Shown: positions 60,886-64,000 of the stretch, one piece after another | How the letters are laid out: every line of letters starts with the position of its first letter | How positions within the stretch are numbered: the first letter of the stretch is position 1 | Assembly (NCBI RefSeq): GCF_015832195.1 | Contig: NC_052030.1 | Span: 10,683,439 to 10,747,438, forward strand | Direction: 5' to 3' | Source: Motacilla alba alba | Taxonomy: Eukaryota > Chordata > Aves > Passeriformes > Motacillidae | DNA: 64,000 bases | Position numbers and translations under genes: made by a program | The notes under the pieces: model-generated | What the model saw: only the letters and a program-made list of their open reading frames with translations | Told to the model about the DNA's origin: nothing | Databases searched by the model: none

Positions 60886-61440
60886 CACAGAATCTATCAA
60901 CTGGGAAGAGACCGCTGAGATCACCAAATCTGTGACTGAGGTCACCAAATCTGTGACTGAACACCACCTCGTCAACACGACCAGGGTACTACTGAGTGCC
61001 ACGTCCGGTCCTTACTTAAATACCTCCAGGGACAGTGGCTCCCCTGCCTCCCTGGGCAATATTTAATCATCTTTTCAGTGAAGATTCCTCCTGATGTCAA
61101 ACCTGAATCCCTTCTGGTGCAGCTTTAGGCCATTCCCTGTTCCCTGGGAGCAGAGCCCAACCCCCCTGGCTGTCCCCTCCTGGCAGGGACTTGTGCAGAG
61201 CCACAGGGCCTGAGCCTCCTTTTCTCCAGGCTGAGCCCCTTTCCAGCTCCCTCAACCTCTCCTGGGGCTCCAGCCCCTTCCCAGCTCCGTTCCCTGCTCT
61301 GGCCACGCTCAGCCCCTCACTGTCCATCCCGAACGGAGGGCCCAGAGCTGGACATGGGGCTCCAGGTGCGGCCTCAGCAGTGCCCAGCGCAGGGGGAAGC
61401 AGGGCCCTGGTGCGGCCAGTCACAGTCCCGTGCAGCCGGT
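60886..61440 (-). mobile_element. CR1 LINE 3' fragment
   Basis: On the + strand it reads as the reverse complement of an avian CR1 tail: cacagaatctatcaactggg, then dosage-like blocks such as cctccagggacagtggctcc, gcctccctgggcaatattt, ctttaggccattccctgttc and ttctccaggctgagcccctt. The element is therefore on the - strand, 5'-truncated, with its 3' end near 60886. A 21-bp tandem duplication (60918-60959) sits inside it. It fills most of the CLIP1-VPS33A gap. Confidence 0.85.
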
Positions 61441-61448
61441 GCCAGTGA

Positions 61449-61747
61449 CTGCACACAGCACACATGACACACACATATCACACACACACGATCACACACA
61501 TGACACACACATCACAAAATCACACACACATGACACACATATCACACACACAGGATCAAACACGACACACACATATCACACACACGATCACACACACATC
61601 ACACACATATCACACACACGACACACACATATCACACACACATCACACACATATCACACACACATCACACACATATCACACACATATCACGCACACGATC
61701 ACACACACACGACACACACATATCACACACACACATCACGCACACGA
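61449..61747. repeat. CA-rich compound simple repeat
   Basis: About 300 bp of cacacacat, cacacacgat and cacacatat units, irregularly mixed. It is mostly alternating purine-pyrimidine. The apparent His/Thr-rich open frames are by-products. It abuts the VPS33A promoter. Confidence 0.95.
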
Positions 61748-61863
61748 CCACGCGGGGCCGCCCGTCCCGAGCGCGCAGCAGCGCGGGCGGTTCCCGGCCG
61801 TGTCCCCCCGCGCTCTGTGCGGCTGCGCGGCCCCGCCCCGCGGTCACGCGCGGCCGGGCGGCC
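61748..61863 (+). promoter_or_regulatory. VPS33A: VPS33A CpG-rich promoter and 5' UTR
   Basis: The sequence changes abruptly from CA repeat to GC-rich, CpG-dense DNA that continues through the first three exons to about 62330. A GC box (ccccgcccc, 61831-61839) lies about 25 nt before the start codon, and no TATA box is evident. GTCACGCG at 61843-61850 resembles part of a CLEAR (TFEB) element but lacks the exact CACGTG core. The transcription start cannot be placed. Confidence 0.7.
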
Positions 61864-61965
61864 ATGGCGGCGCACCTGAGCTCGGGCCGGGTGAACCTGA
61901 CGGCGCTGCGCGAGGCGGGGCGGCGCGAGCTGCGCGAGTTCCTCGACAAGTGCGCGGGCTCCAAG
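61864..61965 (+). CDS. VPS33A: VPS33A coding exon 1
   Basis: It encodes 34 residues beginning [20 protein letters not shown] and ending CAGSK. It is CpG-rich, with phase 0 at its end. The following intron is only 77 nt. Confidence 0.97.
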
Positions 61966-63863
61966 GTGGGCACGGCGCGGCCGGGGCGGGCGGAGTCCCG
62001 CGGGCGCCGTGCCCGGTCTGATCCCGCCGTCCCTTCCCGCAGGCCATCGTGTGGGACGAGTACCTGACCGGCCCCTTCGGGCTCATCGCGCAGTACTCGC
62101 TGCTCAAGGTAAGCGCCGCGGGGGCCGGGGGCAGGCGGCCGGGCCCCGGCGCTCCCGCACTCGGCTGACGGCCGTGCCTCCGCGCAGGAGCATGAGGTGG
62201 AGAAGATGTTCACGCTCAAGCCGGGCCGGCTGCCCCCGGCCGACGTCAAGAACATCATCTTCTTCGTCAGGCCCAAGCTGGAGCTGATGGACATCATCAC
62301 GGACAACGTGCTCAGGTACCGCGGGCAGGGCGGCGGTGAGGAGGGGACAGGCGTGGCCCGAATCGCCGCGCGGTTTGTTACACCTGCGCAGGGAACGGGC
62401 GCGATGTGCAGACACCAAACCGCAGCACGGCCACTCTGCGGCTTAACTGGGGGCGTGAGACACCCTGGGCAGGGGGGCTTCACCTTGGCTGCGATGCAGA
62501 GGGTGCATTCCTCCCTGCGAGGACCAACACTCTTTCTAATTAGCTGGAATGAGTCACGGTTGGATTGCCGTGCCTTTTGGGAGCTGCAGGACAGCCATGT
62601 CCCCCCGCCCTGGTGTCAGAGCTGTGGCTGCACAAGGCTGAACGCTGACACTCCAAATCCAGGAGCCGGCAATAACCCAGTGCAGCGTCCCTGTTTTGTG
62701 CGAATCCAGTGCCCCCTGCCCGTGCTCTGTGCTGCTCCCGTGTGCGGCGAGTGACCGAGTGCTCTGCTGCTGCTGTGGCTTTGCAGGGAAGACAGAGGCC
62801 GCTCTCCGCAGAGGGATTTCCACATCCTGTTCGTGCCGCGCCGCAGCCTCCTGTGCGAGCAGTGGCTGAAGGAGCAGGGCGTGCTGGGCTCCTTCATCCA
62901 CCGCGAGCAGTACAGCCTGGACCTGATCCCCTTCGACGGAGACCTGCTCTCCATGGAGTCCGAGAGCGCCTTCAAGGTGCGCGCTCGCCCCGTCCTCGAG
63001 GGAAAGCAGAATGTGGTTTTGCGCTGGACGCTGGTGCTGGTGCAGCAGCTCTCAGAGGGTTTGTGAGTGACCTGCACAGCAAGGAAAGGCCTTGCAGAGC
63101 AAACCTGGCTTGATCCTGAAGCCTGAACTTCCCTGTGTGTTTTCACACTAAATGCTGAAGAGTCATTACATGGAGCTGCACCCCAGTTCCTCCAGCTTCA
63201 GCTGCTGGGGTTATTGTCACAAATGGAGTGTTCCTGACTCCGTTGTCACAAGGAGCCAGCACAGTTTGTGGTCCTGCACAGCCAGGGAGCTGTGTGTGAT
63301 GGTTCTCACCGCACTGAGCATTAACAGCTGTCACATCCCAGCTGCATATCCTGCGTTCCCAGATTGTTGCATCCAAGGACAGAACGGTTTGGGAGTTTCT
63401 TGGCCCTCTCTGTCCTATGCGTAGGCCAGAGGATGTGGCAGGGCTTGCAGCTGTAATGAGGTGCTGGGTGTTCAGACTGGCCTGATTAGCAGGAGAAGGT
63501 CCTTCCAGTCACTTCCTTTTACTCCATCAAACTGTATTTGTGTCTGGAGTTCAAAAATACTAGAGTCTAGTGATCGAAAAATGATTTGATGTAGTGACAG
63601 CTCAGGTAATAAGGTCCATAAATGCCAACAGTCATAGCTGTCCCCAGCCTGGGTCTCCTCTGAACTGTTCACACAGACCCTGCTGTGCTGTGGAGGCATC
63701 TGTATTGGATTGACACGTTCCCATCAGAATCCCTCTTGTTCTTTAGGAATGTTACCTGGAGAGTGACCAGACCAGTCTGTACCATGCAGCAAAGGGGCTG
63801 ATGACGCTGCAGGCTCTCTACGGAACCATCCCACAGATTTTTGGGAAGGGCGACTGTGCTCGG
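61864..63863 (+). CDS. VPS33A: VPS33A, 5' part (exons 1-5), continues beyond window
   Basis: VPS33A is the Sec1/Munc18-family subunit of HOPS and CORVET. It binds SNARE bundles and drives fusion at late endosomes, lysosomes and autophagosomes. Exons: 61864-61965, 62043-62108, 62188-62315, 62787-62976, 63747-63863, all GT-AG and in frame. They give 201 of the roughly 596 residues of the human protein. Conserved landmarks are [81 protein letters not shown] and [20 protein letters not shown]. These cover domain 1 and the start of domain 2 of the SM fold. The ATG has a strong context (gcggccATGG). The last donor (cgg|gtgagg) opens an intron that runs off the right edge. Confidence 0.97.
62043..62108 (+). 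CDS. VPS33A: VPS33A coding exon 2
   Basis: It encodes 22 residues, [20 protein letters not shown] plus LK, identical to human. Phase 0-0. The following intron is 79 nt. Confidence 0.97.
62188..62315 (+). CDS. VPS33A: VPS33A coding exon 3
   Basis: It encodes [20 protein letters not shown] and on to MDIITDNVL plus two bases. It differs from human mainly at KPGRLPP. Confidence 0.97.
62316..62786 (+). other. VPS33A: VPS33A intron 3
   Basis: A 471-nt phase-2 intron whose 5' end is still CpG-rich. Nothing else is seen. Confidence 0.9.
62787..62976 (+). CDS. VPS33A: VPS33A coding exon 4
   Basis: It encodes [20 protein letters not shown] and on to SMESESAFK. The acidic and basic patches around [11 protein letters not shown] are conserved with human. 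Confidence 0.97.
62977..63746 (+). other. VPS33A: VPS33A intron 4
   Basis: A 770-nt phase-0 intron. Nothing else is seen. Confidence 0.9.
63747..63863 (+). CDS. VPS33A: VPS33A coding exon 5
   Basis: It encodes 39 residues, [20 protein letters not shown] and on to FGKGDCAR. It is nearly identical to human. It is the last exon in the window. Confidence 0.97.
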
Positions 63864-64000
63864 GTGAGGCTGAACAAATGCATCTTGTTCTTTGGCATTG
63901 CCTTAAGGAGTGTTTGGTTAAATGCACCTCTAGGTTCTTTTAATCCAGCTATGACACACACACAGCCTTTTTGCTTCTCTCTGATCAACCTGTAGTTTAG
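63864..64000 (+). other. VPS33A: VPS33A intron 5, 5' part
   Basis: The beginning of the next intron, cut by the window edge. Nothing is seen in it. Confidence 0.85.

Noticed and set aside
61430..62021. His/Thr-rich open frames over the CA repeat running into VPS33A exon 1
   Set aside because: They are repeat translation, out of frame with VPS33A. The VPS33A ATG is at 61864.

Overview
The window is nuclear DNA from a vertebrate, almost certainly a bird. The evidence is a large intron-rich gene with canonical GT-AG introns, two CR1 LINE 3' ends (about 5575-5655 and 60886-61440), a CpG-rich housekeeping promoter and proteins that align throughout with vertebrate families. The exact species cannot be read from the sequence.

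The layout is simple. Positions 1-8817 hold non-coding DNA, probably the intron behind an untranslated first exon that lies outside the window. From 8911 to 60101, 26 coding exons on the + strand make CLIP1 (CLIP-170, restin), a microtubule plus-end tracking protein. The parts in order are two CAP-Gly domains, a serine-rich segment, a very long coiled coil, two zinc knuckles and a terminal ETF motif. I assigned every splice junction and checked the phase: the full set is in frame and encodes 2191 residues. After the CLIP1 3' UTR come a minus-strand CR1 fragment, a CA-rich simple repeat and the CpG-rich promoter of VPS33A. The first five coding exons of VPS33A (61864-63863, 201 residues) run to the window edge. 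VPS33A is the Sec1/Munc18 subunit of the HOPS/CORVET tethering complexes. The CLIP1-VPS33A neighbourhood is also found in human.

The most unusual object is exon 17 of CLIP1 (40567-42798). It is a single 2232-nt exon, symmetric in phase, that adds 744 coiled-coil residues not present in the classical CLIP-170 protein of about 1430-1440 residues. Leaving it out gives 1447 residues, very close to the human length of 1438. Including it would lengthen the rod by about half. The exon has an in-frame stop within its acceptor, a GTATTG donor, and an in-frame stop plus a polyadenylation signal just downstream, so several isoforms are possible. CLIP1 also keeps a 33-nt microexon (11 residues) and a 105-nt exon (35 residues) known from human CLIP1 to be alternatively spliced. 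RBFOX-type and QKI-type motifs flank them.

Intron 19 carries a perfect (ATT)33 microsatellite and a 20-bp minisatellite of about 48 units in perfect register, with a 160-bp higher-order period. Intron 2 carries a degraded retroviral-type primer binding site. The remaining long introns show no other gene or RNA that I can support.
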